A DNA stretch of 64,000 nucleotides from Ianthella basta (GCA_964019415.1 OZ025885.1:5491444-5555443); one strand, 5' to 3'. Shown: positions 11,874 to 23,628, counted from the first letter of the stretch. Made by a program: numbers and translations. Notes: generated by a model from the letters alone, not told the origin.

Positions 11874-13011
11874 TCAGTAGAGGTAAATTTCAAGCTGATC
11901 GACTCCAACATCTTCATCTGATCCCGTGTGAAAGCACCACCTCACTTCGACGTTGTCATTCACTTCCTGGCTCAATGTAGCAGTAAACCACGGCCCACCG
12001 CGATCACAACAGGTGCTCTGACTTGCACATCCTTGTGAGTCCCACAGGGGGTCATCTAGGTACCATCGAATTTGACGTGGTCCAGTACTTCCTGATTCGC
12101 AGAAGTAATTCTCTCCTATGAATGGAGGTGCAGCTTCACCGGGATAGGGAACAGCACACGGACAGTTGTGGCCTTCATTTGCATCTTTTGAACGCCCAAC
12201 AGCAAAGGTCCAGATGTGGCTTCGCGGATGTCCATATGTTATGGATAGGCCATCTACATAGTGATCATTTACAGTGGTCTGACCGCTAATGTGATAATCA
12301 AGGAACCCTTCCTGTATACCGTAATGGTAGCCACGAACTCTACCACAGACCTTGGTATAGGGAAGCATGTGTGTAGGAAACATGACTGAATTGCAGCCAT
12401 TGTCAACACGTGCCGCCCTGCACATACGCTTTGAGGACTGGATGGTGAAAGTCAGATTCTCAGGACACGTTTGCAGCGGGTCTGTCATGTCGATATATGC
12501 TACTCGTGTCCAACCTCCAGTGATGTCTCCGCACTTGGTTGTGCTCATCTGGCAGTACACTTGAATAGCCCCTCCTGTGGCAGTCTTGATCAAGTAGTTC
12601 CCAGATGGAGCAGTGGGATCACACTCATAGATCTCCCTGCATGAGGTAGCCAGGTAGTCTACTGAAGTCCCATTGCACTGTACCCTTTGGTTGCCATGGA
12701 GGTCAGATGCATTGCAGCAATTCAACATGCTTATTTCATCTCTGACCTCCTCCAGAATATCTTCCTTTATCTGTTGTTTGCTGTCACATGTCAGTATGCC
12801 GGGTGTCCCAGGAAGACCGTCCAGCAACACCGTCATTTCCATCACGGCCATGTATTCCATCATGCCCTGGCTGTCCGTCTTTGCCATCTCTCCCCGGCAA
12901 TCCAGGTGTACAAGACGATATAGCGGCAGGGCAAGTAGTGGCTGCTTCCATTTCAATGATAACAGCAGCAGACGTGACAGCTGCAAAGAGTTTGACTGTG
13001 AGGGGATTCAT
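11874..13011 (-). pseudogene. Collagen-like/FReD-like paralog 2, frameshifted by a 23-bp deletion
   Basis: Start and signal peptide align with the intact gene from ATG at 13011 (MNPLTVKLFAAVTSAAV). Relative to it, 23 bases are missing between 12820 and 12821, in the middle of the Gly-X-Y region. This shifts the frame and ends translation shortly after (DTRHTDM). The entire C-terminal domain downstream stays open and closely matches the intact copy, so the damage is recent or the region is still used. An alternative start in the other frame (12986) gives a 370-aa ORF with a Leu-rich but atypical N-terminus (MQLSRLLLLSLKW), so a rescued protein is conceivable though unlikely. Confidence 0.8.
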
Positions 13012-14038
13012 ATTCTTCTATTTCTTCCTTATTCTCTCTGGTCTCTTTTGTATACGTATAGGAACTGTGCTGAAATGCTTGGCTTTCACTTCAAGTCCCC
13101 TTAATTGTTAATTCCTTCAGAGCTGTAAGCTACCAACGAACTTAACTCTACTTCTACTGTTCACTACAGCCCAATCCAGGGTATACCTACACTGCACATG
13201 CACACTGCACAGTGCCCTTTAACCAGAGTGCTGGAATGCACAGCCATACAGTGCCTTCCTGTCAGCGTATATGTAGCAGAACCAACACCATCTGCTATGT
13301 ATCATCTTGGCATGTGCATTTGCCACCAAATTGGTCATTTGTAGCTGTTGTTGTACAAACTACAATCTGTACTTGCTTCCTGTGTCTACATGTTGTGTAC
13401 TTTTGTACATGAACCAGCTACAAGAAATGCAAACTACATGTGTGCAGGTGAATAAAATATTTTATTATCATGTTGGAGCAAATAAGGTTAGTTAGGGCTA
13501 ATGAGGCACTAGCTAGTGATATACTGATAGTATTACAATGCCTGAAATCCAGAGAACTAGAACATTCTCTCTCACACACACACACATATTTACATGCACA
13601 CAAAGGCACACATATTGTACATACACGTATACGTACATACTGAGAGGGAAGATGGGAGTTCATAGGGACTAGACAATGATTCCTGAAAATCAATCTCCAC
13701 AAATTAAAGTGAGCTAGTTTGTCAACTGAATCTCCTTCAGTAACTGACGGCACTATGTCCTCACTCAATCAGTGTTGAATCGAATTGGAAGCATCAGTAA
13801 TTTGACTGCAGTGAGCTGTTGTGTGTGCAGCTCTGGTTTGAATGGAGTTAATTAGGGCTATTGTAATCTTGCATTTTGTACACCAACACACGCGGAATAC
13901 CAACAACAGGTGCACAAAACGCATCACAACACACACAGAAAACTGAGCATTGCATAAACACAAAGTCATATAAATCATTAAACAATGAAAGGCACAACAT
14001 CTACTGCATTTATGCACATGCATATACGTATACAGAAC
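13012..14038. other. Upstream region of collagen-like copy 2; dispersed repeat block
   Basis: The proximal part is conserved with the 5' flanks of the other two collagen-like copies, including GTTGTTGTACAAACTACAA and a GAACCAGCTRCAAGA segment, so it probably contains the promoter; no TATA box was assigned. 13740-14030 is a block shared with 10650-10800 and 19995-20300. No independent gene seen. Confidence 0.55.
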
Positions 14039-14690
14039 AGAAATAAGGACACCTCTCTAATGAGGACAGTGCCTGTTGTCCCAGCTACATAGAGATGTGT
14101 ACAAACTACCTGTGAAATAAGGACACCTCTCTAATAAGGACAGTGCCTACTGTCCCAGCTACATAGAGAGATGTGTACAAAACTACCTCTGAAATATGGA
14201 CACCTCTATAATGAGGACAGTGCCTACTGTCCCAGCTACATAGAGATGTGTACAAAACTACCTCTGAAATAAGGACACCTCTCTAATGAGAACAGTGCCT
14301 ACTGTCCCAGCTACATAGAGATGTGTACGAACTACCTGTGAAATAAGGACAGCTCTCTAATGAGAACAGTGCCTACTGTCCCAGTTGGATAGAGACATGT
14401 ACAAAACTACCTGTGAAATAAGGACGCCTCTATAATGAAAACAGTGCCTACTGTCCTAGCTGCATAGAGACATGTACAAAACTACCTGTGAAATAAGGAC
14501 GCCTCTATAATGAGAACAGTGCCTACTGTCCTAGCTGGATAGAGACATGTACAAAACTACCTGTGAAATAAGGACACCTCTCTAATGAGGACAGTACCTA
14601 CTGTTCCAGCTACATAGAAGCGTGTACAAAATTGCCTCTGAAATGAGGACACCTCTCTAATAAGGACGCCCACTACTTGCTACTGTCTCA
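14039..14690. repeat. About 75-bp tandem array, 8-9 copies (unit 1)
   Basis: The unit includes AAATAAGGACACCTCTCTAA, GAACAGTGCCTACTGTCC and AGATGTGTACAAAACTACC. Copies vary by point changes and small indels. The AGGACACCTCTCTAATGAGGACAGT core resembles ends of TA-flanked mariner-type MITEs such as 35121-35304, hinting that the array grew from a transposon piece. Confidence 0.9.
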
Positions 14691-15567
14691 TACAACTGTC
14701 CCAAAGGTGTACAGAGTGGAGAAGTTTAATCATAATAATCATATGTTATCCCTCATTATTGGTATAGTGTGCGTATTTTGGATGAATGAATGAACATTCA
14801 ATAGAGAAACTGCTCATGCCCCTTTGATTTACTCAAAGCATTGCACGCAATCATGCATGATTGTGATTAAGCATTAGTGCTTGTATTAGTAGGACTGTAA
14901 CTCAATCACATATAATACCAGTATTAGTGGTTCATACATCAATCAACGAATACAAAATCATTTTATACCAATGAATACTTCATTCATACCATTTCCTAAG
15001 CTGATCCCATTCAGTAATTGAGGTCTTAATAGATTTATTAGCTATTGACTTGATCCTCAATTATGAGCATCTGTCCCTGCTTGTGTATAGCATGTGGAGC
15101 TTGTGATTTGAATAGAGTGAATAGGGCTATTATAATCTTGCACTGGACACACCAACCCAAACAGACTTGTGGGTTCCGAAAGTGACTAGTGTTATGTGCT
15201 ATCTCACCAGGTAACGGTAGGCGGATCATGACTGTGATGCATAGCACTGTGCATTCAAATGATGGAAACTTATTTGTGGTCAATTATCAGTTACTGAGGG
15301 CAGAAATTACACCTACAGTTCTATTGAAAGCTATGAATGGTATGAATGGTTTAATGGAGACTGTGTATGGGAAAACGTTTGGTACAATATAACTTATACA
15401 TTTTATGTAGTATATATAAAAGTTCTTATAAGTTTGTATAATATAATTGTAGTATACCAGTAATATACAATCATGTGCTTGGCCAATGCATGAATACCAC
15501 AGTGTTGCCCCTAATTACACTGGTAATGCCTGCTAATTATTGCCCATCGATGTCACTCACATCACTC
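14691..15567. other. Non-coding spacer between 75-bp array and small ORF
   Basis: AT-rich sequence duplicated at 20936-21869. 15090-15180 resembles the GAATGGAGTGAATTAGGGCT block seen elsewhere. The copies differ near 15375/21640, where unit 2 has a short CTGTACAGTACAGTACAGTG expansion. No gene supported. Confidence 0.55.
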
Positions 15568-15834
15568 TCAATCTGAATCAGCTGTATACGTGAACACAGC
15601 ATCGGCACGTGCACTATAGGGTAAGGACGTCATACCTTTGTACAGGCACCAGGCAATCTTCCATTGCACAGCACAACTCACAGGAAACAAGGCAGCTATA
15701 AAGCTCTTGACAGTCAGCTCTGCAGTCACCCTTGATCCCAGAACAGGTACAAGAGCGCTGACAAAAGAACCTATGAAGGTGATTGCAAGAGATAGCAAGG
15801 CTTGACAAACAGACAGTAACAGTAGCTGGTACAC
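15568..15834 (-). CDS. Small hydrophobic ORF, hypothetical
   Basis: 88-aa ORF that starts MYQLLLLSVCQALLSLAITF, with one or two hydrophobic stretches within residues 4-52 and a polar C-terminus (ARADAVFTYTADSD). It is divergent from the deaminase-like gene that starts about 100 bp away. The duplicate at 21870-22136 differs by one residue (L5Q) and a silent change. No family recognised. It may be a chance ORF kept open only because the duplication is young. Confidence 0.3.
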   Translation of the reverse strand: MYQLLLLSVCQALLSLAITFIGSFVSALVPVLGSRVTAELTVKSFIAALFPVSCAVQWKIAWCLYKGMTSLPYSARADAVFTYTADSD

Positions 15835-15930
15835 AATATCACACTGTAGCTGTCCAATGGAATCTTCGTGAATAGAAATTTTACAAATACTGTATACTTC
15901 ATATATAATGATATATGTATATTGCTATAG

Positions 15931-16659
15931 ATGGACAGCAAATTGCTGTGGCTGCCTCTGCTACTGCTGGTGATTGCAGCCACTGCTGGTACAACAAATG
16001 GAGAGTATACATCTACTATGGTCAGAGATATTGTACGCGAAAGGATAATGAAGAACAAATGTTTTGCTTGCTATCCAAAGATGCAGGCATCCTTCTCTCA
16101 GTACGCTGTGATGATGATTTTGCCAGAGCCACCACTTCAAACCTCAAGTGCTATTAAACTCTTTCCAGATCCTCACAAAGTGAGCAACGTCAACAATGAG
16201 TACGTAGTGTCTCCAAGGAGTGACATTGCTGTCAATTACCTGGTGTCTCGCAGTTTTAACTTTTATGATGGGATGGGACGAAAACAAGTTCGCAATGCAG
16301 AGCCTGAGCTTATGAAGCGCATGGGCAGTCTTCTGTTCAATTGGTGGAAGAAATTTCCAAAAGAGAAACAGTATCCTACTATTCTTCTTTACACAAAGCA
16401 GACGCCCTGTTCCAGTTGCACTCGACAGATCATCCAGTACAGAAATAATAAGAATAAATATCCGTTTATTCTTGCCTGGACAGATGAGATTGGTTATAGC
16501 AGGAAGGACTATAACCGAAATAACAACAACCGCCAGCTTATGAGTAAAGCGGGGATCTACGTTGTACAAGTGGATGAACCAGCCAATTATGGTAATATTC
16601 AGGCGGGTTGCAAGAACTATTGGAATACAGCAACCTATGGAACAAGAATAGATGTGTAG
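15931..16659 (+). CDS. Secreted AID/APOBEC-like deaminase paralog with His-to-Asn at the zinc site
   Basis: 242 aa in one exon. Signal peptide 1-24 (LLWLPLLLLVIAATAG). The strand SQYAVMMILP (56-65) matches QYAVLxLLP of the other paralogs. NYLVSR (102-107) aligns with the NYAVAR segment. The catalytic motif reads N122-A123-E124 (codon AAT at 16294) where all intact relatives have H-[AT]-E. The second motif, T158-P159-C160-x2-C163 inside LLYTKQTPCSSC, is intact. One of three zinc ligands is therefore replaced, so it is probably inactive as a classical deaminase, although a binding or altered-metal role is possible. It lacks the C-terminal QCxEDD module and is closest in layout to the gene at 42927-43559. 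An AG precedes the ATG directly (TATAG|ATG), suggesting a 5' UTR exon upstream. Most likely SNAD-type; another secreted deaminase-fold family is the alternative. Confidence 0.8.
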   Translation: MDSKLLWLPLLLLVIAATAGTTNGEYTSTMVRDIVRERIMKNKCFACYPKMQASFSQYAVMMILPEPPLQTSSAIKLFPDPHKVSNVNNEYVVSPRSDIAVNYLVSRSFNFYDGMGRKQVRNAEPELMKRMGSLLFNWWKKFPKEKQYPTILLYTKQTPCSSCTRQIIQYRNNKNKYPFILAWTDEIGYSRKDYNRNNNNRQLMSKAGIYVVQVDEPANYGNIQAGCKNYWNTATYGTRIDV

Positions 16660-17049
16660 ACCAATGGAACACCTGCAAACAGCAACTACTACGTGGAGCA
16701 GATTTAGGTCATAGTTTGTATACATTACTTATGTCATATGTAGCTTCACCATTTGATTAGCTCATAATTACAAACAGCATTGAAGCTGTAAGTCATAGCA
16801 CTAGAGGACTGTGTAGGCTGCTCCAGTGTCAAATTTATGCAGGCTTATATTGGCAATACTTGTGTGATTGCGAAGTGCAGAGGTGATTGCTCCACACGCA
16901 TGCTTTAGCACTGTATTGTACCAATTAAAGCTTCTTCTAGAATGCATGAGTCACTGCATTCAAAATATACCACATGAAAGACCTACTAGCTATTGTATTG
17001 ACAGAATTTCTGTCCTGATTCCTACTACTACTACTACTACTACACACAC

Positions 17050-17326
17050 ACACACGCACACATGTGTGCTCACCCAGCATATTCTGAATGCATGGTGAGT
17101 GGTGTAATTCCGAATATATGGACTTGGTATTAACCTAAACAATTTGTTAGCTGGGAGTAAAAATAGGACTCCATACTGACTTCGACCCTCTTCATGGAAG
17201 GTCTAAAATGGCATGACCATACATACTCACCACGATACTGTTGATTTCTTGATCATTGTACGCTCCTTCGGTGACGATGGCTGTTAGTGCAACCAGCAAC
17301 CATGCACATAGCAACTTATTCATTAT
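17050..17326 (-). pseudogene. Deaminase relic, N-terminal half only (unit 1)
   Basis: Reading down from 17326, an ATG opens a clear family signal peptide and first helix (MNKLLCAWLLVALTAIVTEG, then AYNDQEINSIV). After a frame break, EGRSQYGVLFLLPANK and RLIPSPYIRN follow, aligning with EGHTQYGVLMLLP and QLIPTPGT of the gene at 54578-55255. The sequence then dissolves into CA and TAC microsatellite before the HxE region. No catalytic half is found nearby. A GTGAGT directly after EINSIV could act as a splice donor. Confidence 0.75.
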
Positions 17327-18246
17327 CTTCTGCACAAGAGGAAGTAGCAAACGAGTTTGTTGCATGGTAAGAGCATTTCTCTTGGGCCAATTACCGTGTA
17401 TAAAATATTACACTTACTTGCTTTCTGGTACACGATTGGCCGTATATAGATCTGGTTACACAGACTCCCATTAGTCGACAAGCTCAATTTGCTGTGAATA
17501 GTGATATTGTTGACACTGTTGTAGGCCCTTCTTGCAGTAGTATACCATAGGACAGCGCTGAAGTGTGGTACAGGTCACACTATATATACTGTTTGCTCTT
17601 TCCTTGTTACCACGCATGAATACTCTCCCTGAATACAGTTATTGCATAATCCAATGGAGCTGGGAAGACAGTTACTTAATCTCATTTTTGTGTGTTATTA
17701 TGCATGCATGACATCAACAGCAATAAATGTACAGCAAAACACATAGTAATACATCCATACACATTGAGATGTATATGGACTTATATACAACTTATGTGCA
17801 TATTTTTGTATGAATGGTAGAATAGGATATAGGATAGGAAAGCTATATTAATCTGGGGTAGCTGTTGCCCTGTACAGAGGCTACTATTCTAGACACCCAG
17901 TGCAACACAATACATAATATGCATGCAATAATAGTTATCATGCGTGACATTGTACATAATTCATACTGCATGTGTATAGATAAATTGAGTGGGGGTATAT
18001 AAGTACACCTTAAGGCTTCTAATTTTAACAAGTACTAATTGTAGCAAATTTTGTGAACAGTGCAAAACTTGCAAGAATAATAACCACAAAAATTCTTGTA
18101 TATTATGCTAAAAATTCATTCACAAGACCAGCAATATTCTCTCTGACTTACATTGATAGACACAGTTAAGTAACCAAGAGGTTGGGTGCAGTTATACTAT
18201 ATGTTACATATGTAAATTAAAAATTTTGTACTTGCATATTATAATG
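17327..18246. other. Non-coding end of duplication unit 1
   Basis: Duplicated at about 23629-24540. AT-rich with several short runs; no gene recognised. Its last bases (CTTGCATATTATAAT) abut the collagen-like fragment at the unit junction. Confidence 0.5.
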
Positions 18247-19260
18247 ACTTGCACATCCTTGTGAGTCCCACAGGGGGTCATCTAGGTACCATCGAATTTG
18301 ACATGGTCCAGTACTTCCTGATTCGCAGAAGTAATTCTCTCCTATGAATGGAGGTGCAGCTTCGCCAGGATAGGGAACAGCACACGGACAGTTTCGGCCT
18401 TCATTGGCATCTTTTGAATGCCCTGCAGCAAATGTCCAGATGTGGCTTCGCAGATGTCCATATGTTATGGATAGGCCATCTACATAGTAACCATCTACAG
18501 TGGCCTGACCGCTAACGTGATAATCAAGGAACCCTTCCTGTATACCATAATGGTAGCCACGAACTCTACCACAGACCTTGGTATAGGGAAGCATGTGTGT
18601 AGGAAAAGTGACTGAATTACAGCCATTGTCAACACGTGCAGCCCTGCACATACGCTTTGAGGACTGGATGGTGAAAGTCAGATTCTCAGGACACGTTTGC
18701 AGCGGGTCTGTCATGTCGATATATGCTACCCGTGTCCAACCTCCAGTGATGTCTCCGCACTTGGTTGTGCTCATCTGGCAGTACACTTGAATAGCCCCTC
18801 CTGTGGCAGTCCTGATCAAGTAGTTCCCAGATGGAGTGGTGGGATCACACTCGTAGATCTCCCTGCATGAGGTAGCCGGGTAGTCTACTGAAGTCCCATT
18901 GCACTGAACCCTTCAGTCACCTTGGAGGTCAGATGCATTGCAGCAATTCAACATGCTTATTTCATCTCTGACCTCCTCCAGAATATCTTCCTTTAGCTGT
19001 TGTTTGCTGTCACATGTCAGTATGCCGGGTGTTCCAGGAAGACCGTCACGCCCATTACGTCCAGGAGGTCCAGCAACACCGTCATTTCCATCATGGCCAT
19101 GTATTCCATCACGCCCTGGCTGTCCGTCTTTGCCGTCTCTCCCTGGCATTCCAGGTGTACAAGACGATATAGCAGCAGGGCAAGTAGTAGCTGCTTCCAT
19201 TCCAATGATAACAGCGGCAGACATGACAGCTGCAAAGAGTTTGCCTGTGAGGGGATTCAT
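18247..19260 (-). pseudogene. Collagen-like/FReD-like paralog 3, nonsense-mutated and 3'-truncated
   Basis: From ATG at 19260 the signal peptide, 14 Gly-X-Y triplets and neck are intact. The first Arg codon of the DRRVQCNG segment is then TGA (18913-18915). The downstream domain stays open and near-identical to copy 1 up to WDSQGCAS, where homology stops at 18247. That stop is the join between the two tandem-duplication units, so the truncation was created by the duplication breakpoint itself. Confidence 0.88.
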
Positions 19261-20307
19261 ATTCTTCTATTTCTTCTATACTCTCTCTGGTCTCTTTTGT
19301 ATATGTATAGGAACTGTGTTCAAGTGCTTGGCTTTCACTTCAAGTCCCCTTAATTGTTAGTTCCTTCAGAGCTGTAAGCTACCAACGAACTTAACTCTAC
19401 TTCTACTGTTCACTACACCCCAATCCAGGGTATGCCTACACTGCACATGCATACTGCACAGTGCCCTTTAACCACAGTGCTGGAATGTGCAGCCATGCAG
19501 TGCCTTCCTGTCAGCGTATATGTAGCAGAACCAACACCATCTGCTATGTATCATCTTGGCATGTGCATTTGCCACCAAATTGGTCATTTGTAGCTGTTGT
19601 TGTACAAACTACAATCTGTACTTGCTTCCTGTGTGTACATGTTGTGTACTTTTGTACATGAACCAGCTACAAGAAATGCAAACTACATGTGTGCAGGTGA
19701 ATAAAATATTTTATTATCATGTTGGAGCGAATAAGGTTAGTTAGGGCTAATGAGGCACTAGCTAGTGATATACTGATACTATTACAATGCCTGAAATCCA
19801 GAGAACTAGAACATTCTCTCTCACACACACACACATATGTACATGCACACAAATGCACACATGTGCAAAGGCACACATATTGTACATACACGTATACATA
19901 CTGAGAGGGAAGATGGGAGTTCATAGGGACTAGACAATGATTACTGAAAATCAATCTCCACAAATTAAAGTGAGCTAGTTTGTCAACTGAATTCCTTCAG
20001 TAACTGACGGCACTATGTCCTCACTCAATCAGTGTTGAATCGAATTGGAAGCATCAGTAATTTGACTGCAGTGAGCTGTTGTGTGTGCAGCTCTGGTTTA
20101 AATGGAGTTAATTAGGGCTATTGTAATCTTGCATTTTGTACACCAACACACGCGGAATACCAACAACAGGTGCACAGGTGCACAAAACGCATCACAACAC
20201 ACACAGAAAACTGAGCATTGCATAAACACAAAGTCATATAAATCATTAAACAATGAAAGGCACAACATCTACTGCATTTATGCACATGCATATACGTATA
20301 CAGAACA
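19261..20307. other. Upstream region of collagen-like copy 3 (duplicate of 13012-14038)
   Basis: Same content as the unit-1 region, with a short extra ATGTGCAAAGGCACACAT-type piece near 19860. No gene seen. Confidence 0.55.
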
Positions 20308-20935
20308 GAAATAAGGACACCTCTCTAATGAGGACAGTGCCTGTTGTCCCAGCTACATAGAGATGTGTACAAACTACCTGTGAAATAAGGACACCTCTCT
20401 AATAAGGACAGTGCCTACTGTCCCAGCTACATAGAGAGATGTGTACAAAACTACCTCTGAAATATGGACACCTCTATAATGAGGACAGTGCCTACTGTCC
20501 CAGCTACGTAGAGATGTGTACAAAACTACCTCTGAAATAAGGACGCCTCTCTAATGAGAACAGTGCCTACTGTCCCAGCTACATAGAGATGTGTACGAGC
20601 TACCTGTGAAATAAGGACAGCTCTCTAATGAGAACAGTGCCTACTGTCCCAGTTGGATAGACATGTACAAAACTACCTGTGAAATAAGGACGCCTCTATA
20701 ATGAGAACAGTGCCTACTGTCCTAGCTGCATAGAGACATGTACAAAACTACCTGTGAAATAAGGACACCTCTATAATGAGAACAGTGCCTACTGTCCTAG
20801 CTGGATAGAGACATGTACAAAACTACCTGTGAAATAGGGACACCTCTCTAATGAGGACAGTACCTACTGTTCCAGCTACATAGAAGCGTGTACAAAATTG
20901 CCTCTGAAATGAGGACACCTTTCTAATAAGGACGC
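20308..20935. repeat. About 75-bp tandem array (unit 2)
   Basis: Duplicate of the array at 14039-14690, with the same copy order, point differences and a small internal deletion (AGTTGGATAGACATG for AGTTGGATAGAGACATG). Confidence 0.9.
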
Positions 20936-21869
20936 CCACTACTTGCTACTGTCTCATACAACTGTCCCAATGGTGTACAGAGTGGAGAAGTTTAGTCATA
21001 ATAATCATATGTTATCCCTCATTATTGGTATAGTGTGCGTATTTTGGATGAATGAATGAACATTCAATAGAGAAACTGCTCATGCCCCTTTGATTTACTC
21101 AAAGCATTGCACGCAATCATGCATGATTGTGATTAAGCATTAGTGCTTGTATTAGTAGGACTGTAACTCAATCACATATAATACCAGTATTAGTGGTTCA
21201 TACATCAATCAACGAGTACAAAATCATTTTATACCAATGAATACTTCATTCATACCATTTCCTAAGCTGATCCCATTCAGTAATTGAGGTCTTAATAGAT
21301 TTATTAGCTATGACTTGATCCTCAATTATGAGCATCTGTCCCTGCTTGTGTATAGCATGTGGAGCTTGTGATTTGAATGGAGTGAATAGGGCTATTATAA
21401 TCTTGCACTGGACACACCAACCCAAACGGACTTGTGGGCTCCGAAAGTGACTAGTGTTATGGTGCTATCTCACCAGGTAACGGTAGGCGGATCATGACTG
21501 TGATGCATAGCACTGTGCATTCAAATGATGGAAACTTATTTGTGGTCAATTATCAGTTACTGAGGGCAGAAATTACACCTACAGTTCTATTGAAAGCTAT
21601 GAATGGTATGAATGGTTTAATGGAGACTGTGTATGGGGAACTGTACAGTACAGTACAGTGTACAGTGTACATGTACACGTACAGTACAATATTACTTATA
21701 CATTTTATGTAATATATATAAAAGTTCTTATAAGTTTGTATAATATAATTGTAGTATACCAGTAATATACAATCATGTGCTTGGCCAATACATGAATACC
21801 ACAGTGTTGCCCCTAATTACACTGGTAATGCCTGCTAATTATTGCCCATCGATGTCACTCACATCACTC
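20936..21869. other. Non-coding spacer (duplicate of 14691-15567)
   Basis: No gene seen; the CTGTACAGTACAGTACAGTG-type expansion near 21640-21690 is specific to this copy. Confidence 0.5.
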
Positions 21870-22136
21870 TCAATCTGAATCAGCTGTATACGTGAACACA
21901 GCATCGGCACGTGCACTATAGGGTAAGGACGTCATACCTTTGTACAGGCACCAGGCAATCTTCCATTGCACAGCACAACTCACAGGGAACAAGGCAGCTA
22001 TAAAGCTCTTGACAGTCAGCTCTGCAGTCACCCTTGATCCCAGAACAGGTACAAGAGCGCTGACAAAAGAACCTATGAAGGTGATTGCAAGAGATAGCAA
22101 GGCTTGACAAACAGACAGTAATTGTAGCTGGTACAC
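21870..22136 (-). CDS. Small hydrophobic ORF, hypothetical (duplicate)
   Basis: Duplicate of 15568-15834: 88 aa, starts MYQLQLLSVCQALLSLAITF. Same divergent placement upstream of the deaminase-like gene. Function unknown; possibly fortuitous. Confidence 0.28.
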   Translation of the reverse strand: MYQLQLLSVCQALLSLAITFIGSFVSALVPVLGSRVTAELTVKSFIAALFPVSCAVQWKIAWCLYKGMTSLPYSARADAVFTYTADSD

Positions 22137-22232
22137 AATATCACACTGTAGCTGTCCAATGGAATCTTTGTGAATAGAAATTTTACAAATACTGTATACT
22201 TCATATATAATGATATATGTATATTGCTATAG

Positions 22233-22961
22233 ATGGACAGCAAATTGCTGTGGCTGCCTCTGCTACTGCTGGTGATTGCAGCCACTGCTGGTACAACAAA
22301 TGGAGAGTATACATCTACTATGGTCAGAGATATTGTACGCGAAAGGATAATGAAGAACAAATGTTTTGCTTGCTATCCAAAGATGCAGGCATCCTTCTCT
22401 CAGTACGCTGTGATGATGATTTTGCCAGAGCCACCACTTAAAACCTCAAGTGCTATTAAACTCTTTCCAGATCCTCACAAAGTGAGCAACGTCAACAATG
22501 AGTACGTAGTGTCTCCAAGGAGTGACATTGCTGTCAATTACCTGGTGTCTCGCAGTTTTAACTTTTATGATGGGATGGGACAAAAACAAGTTCGCAATGC
22601 AGAGCCTGAGCTTATGAAGCGCATGGGCAGTCTTCTGTTCAATTGGTGGAAGAAATTTCCAAAAGAGAAACAGTATCCTACTATTCTTCTTTACACAAAG
22701 CAGACGCCCTGTTCCAGTTGCACTCGACAGATCATTCAGTACAGAAATAATAAGAATAAATATCCGTTTATTCTTGCCTGGACAGATGAGATTGGTTATA
22801 GCAGGAAGGACTATAACCGAAATAACAACAACCGCCAGCTTATGAGTAAAGCGGGGATCTACGTTGTACAAGTGGATGAACCAGCCAATTATGGTAATAT
22901 TCGGGCGGGTTGCAAGAACTATTGGAATACAGCAACCTATGGAACAAGAATAGATGTGTAG
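22233..22961 (+). CDS. Secreted AID/APOBEC-like deaminase paralog with His-to-Asn (duplicate)
   Basis: 242 aa; tandem twin of 15931-16659. It differs at three residues (Q70K, R117Q, Q217R approximately) and at one silent site that I can see. It keeps the signal peptide, N122-A-E in place of H-x-E, and TPCSSC. That the same Asn is in both copies means the change predates the duplication; it is not a sequencing error in one copy. The complete reading frame in both suggests that the protein is retained despite the lost ligand, or that too little time has passed for decay. Confidence 0.8.
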   Translation: MDSKLLWLPLLLLVIAATAGTTNGEYTSTMVRDIVRERIMKNKCFACYPKMQASFSQYAVMMILPEPPLKTSSAIKLFPDPHKVSNVNNEYVVSPRSDIAVNYLVSRSFNFYDGMGQKQVRNAEPELMKRMGSLLFNWWKKFPKEKQYPTILLYTKQTPCSSCTRQIIQYRNNKNKYPFILAWTDEIGYSRKDYNRNNNNRQLMSKAGIYVVQVDEPANYGNIRAGCKNYWNTATYGTRIDV

Positions 22962-23349
22962 ACCAATGGAACACCTGCAAACAGCAACTACTACGTGGAG
23001 CAGATTTAGGTCATAGTTTGTATACATTACTTATGTCATATGTAGCTTCACCATTTGATTAGCTCATAATTACAAACAGCATTGAAGCTGTAAGTCATAG
23101 CACTAGAGGACTGTGTAGGCTGCTCCAGTGTCAAATTTATGCAGGCTTATATTGGCAATACTTGTGTGATTGCGAAGGGCAGAGGTGATTGCTCCACACG
23201 CATGCTTTAGCACTGTATTGTACCAATTAAAGCTTCTTCTAGAATGCATGAGTCACTGCATTCAAAATATACCACATGAAAGACCTACTAGCTATTGTAT
23301 TGACAGAATTTCTGTCCTGATTCCTACTACTACTACTACTACTACTACA

Positions 23350-23628
23350 CACACACACGCACACATGTGTGCTCACCCAGCATATTCTGAATGCATGGTG
23401 AGTGGTGTAATTCCGAATATATGGACTTGGTATTAACCTAAACAATTTGTTAGCTGGGAGTAAAAATAGGACTCCATACTGACTTCGACCCTCTTCATGG
23501 AAGGTCTAAAATGGCATGACCATACATACTCACCACGATACTGTTGATTTCTTGATCATTGTACGCTCCTTTGGTGACGATTGCTGTTAGTGCAACCAGC
23601 AACCATGCACATAGCAACTTATTCATTA
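23350..23628 (-). pseudogene. Deaminase relic, N-terminal half only (unit 2)
   Basis: Duplicate of the relic at 17050-17326, with TKG for TEG in the signal-peptide end. The same internal frame break and the same collapse into TAC/CA microsatellite are present. Confidence 0.73.

Larger units (their letters stand above)
12023..18246. repeat. Tandem segmental duplication, unit 1
   Basis: About 6.2-kb unit that runs from inside the 3' part of collagen-like copy 2 through the 75-bp array, hydrophobic ORF, deaminase-like gene and deaminase relic. Unit 2 starts abruptly at 18247 with the same collagen 3' sequence (GACTTGCACATCCTTGTGAG). Deaminase starts are 6302 bp apart and differ at very few bases, so the event is recent. 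Confidence 0.9.

Noticed and set aside
16144-16725. 193-aa ORF antisense to the deaminase-like gene, present in both duplicates
   Set aside because: Conserved only because the two copies are nearly identical. It lacks signal or domain features and its codons mirror the sense gene.
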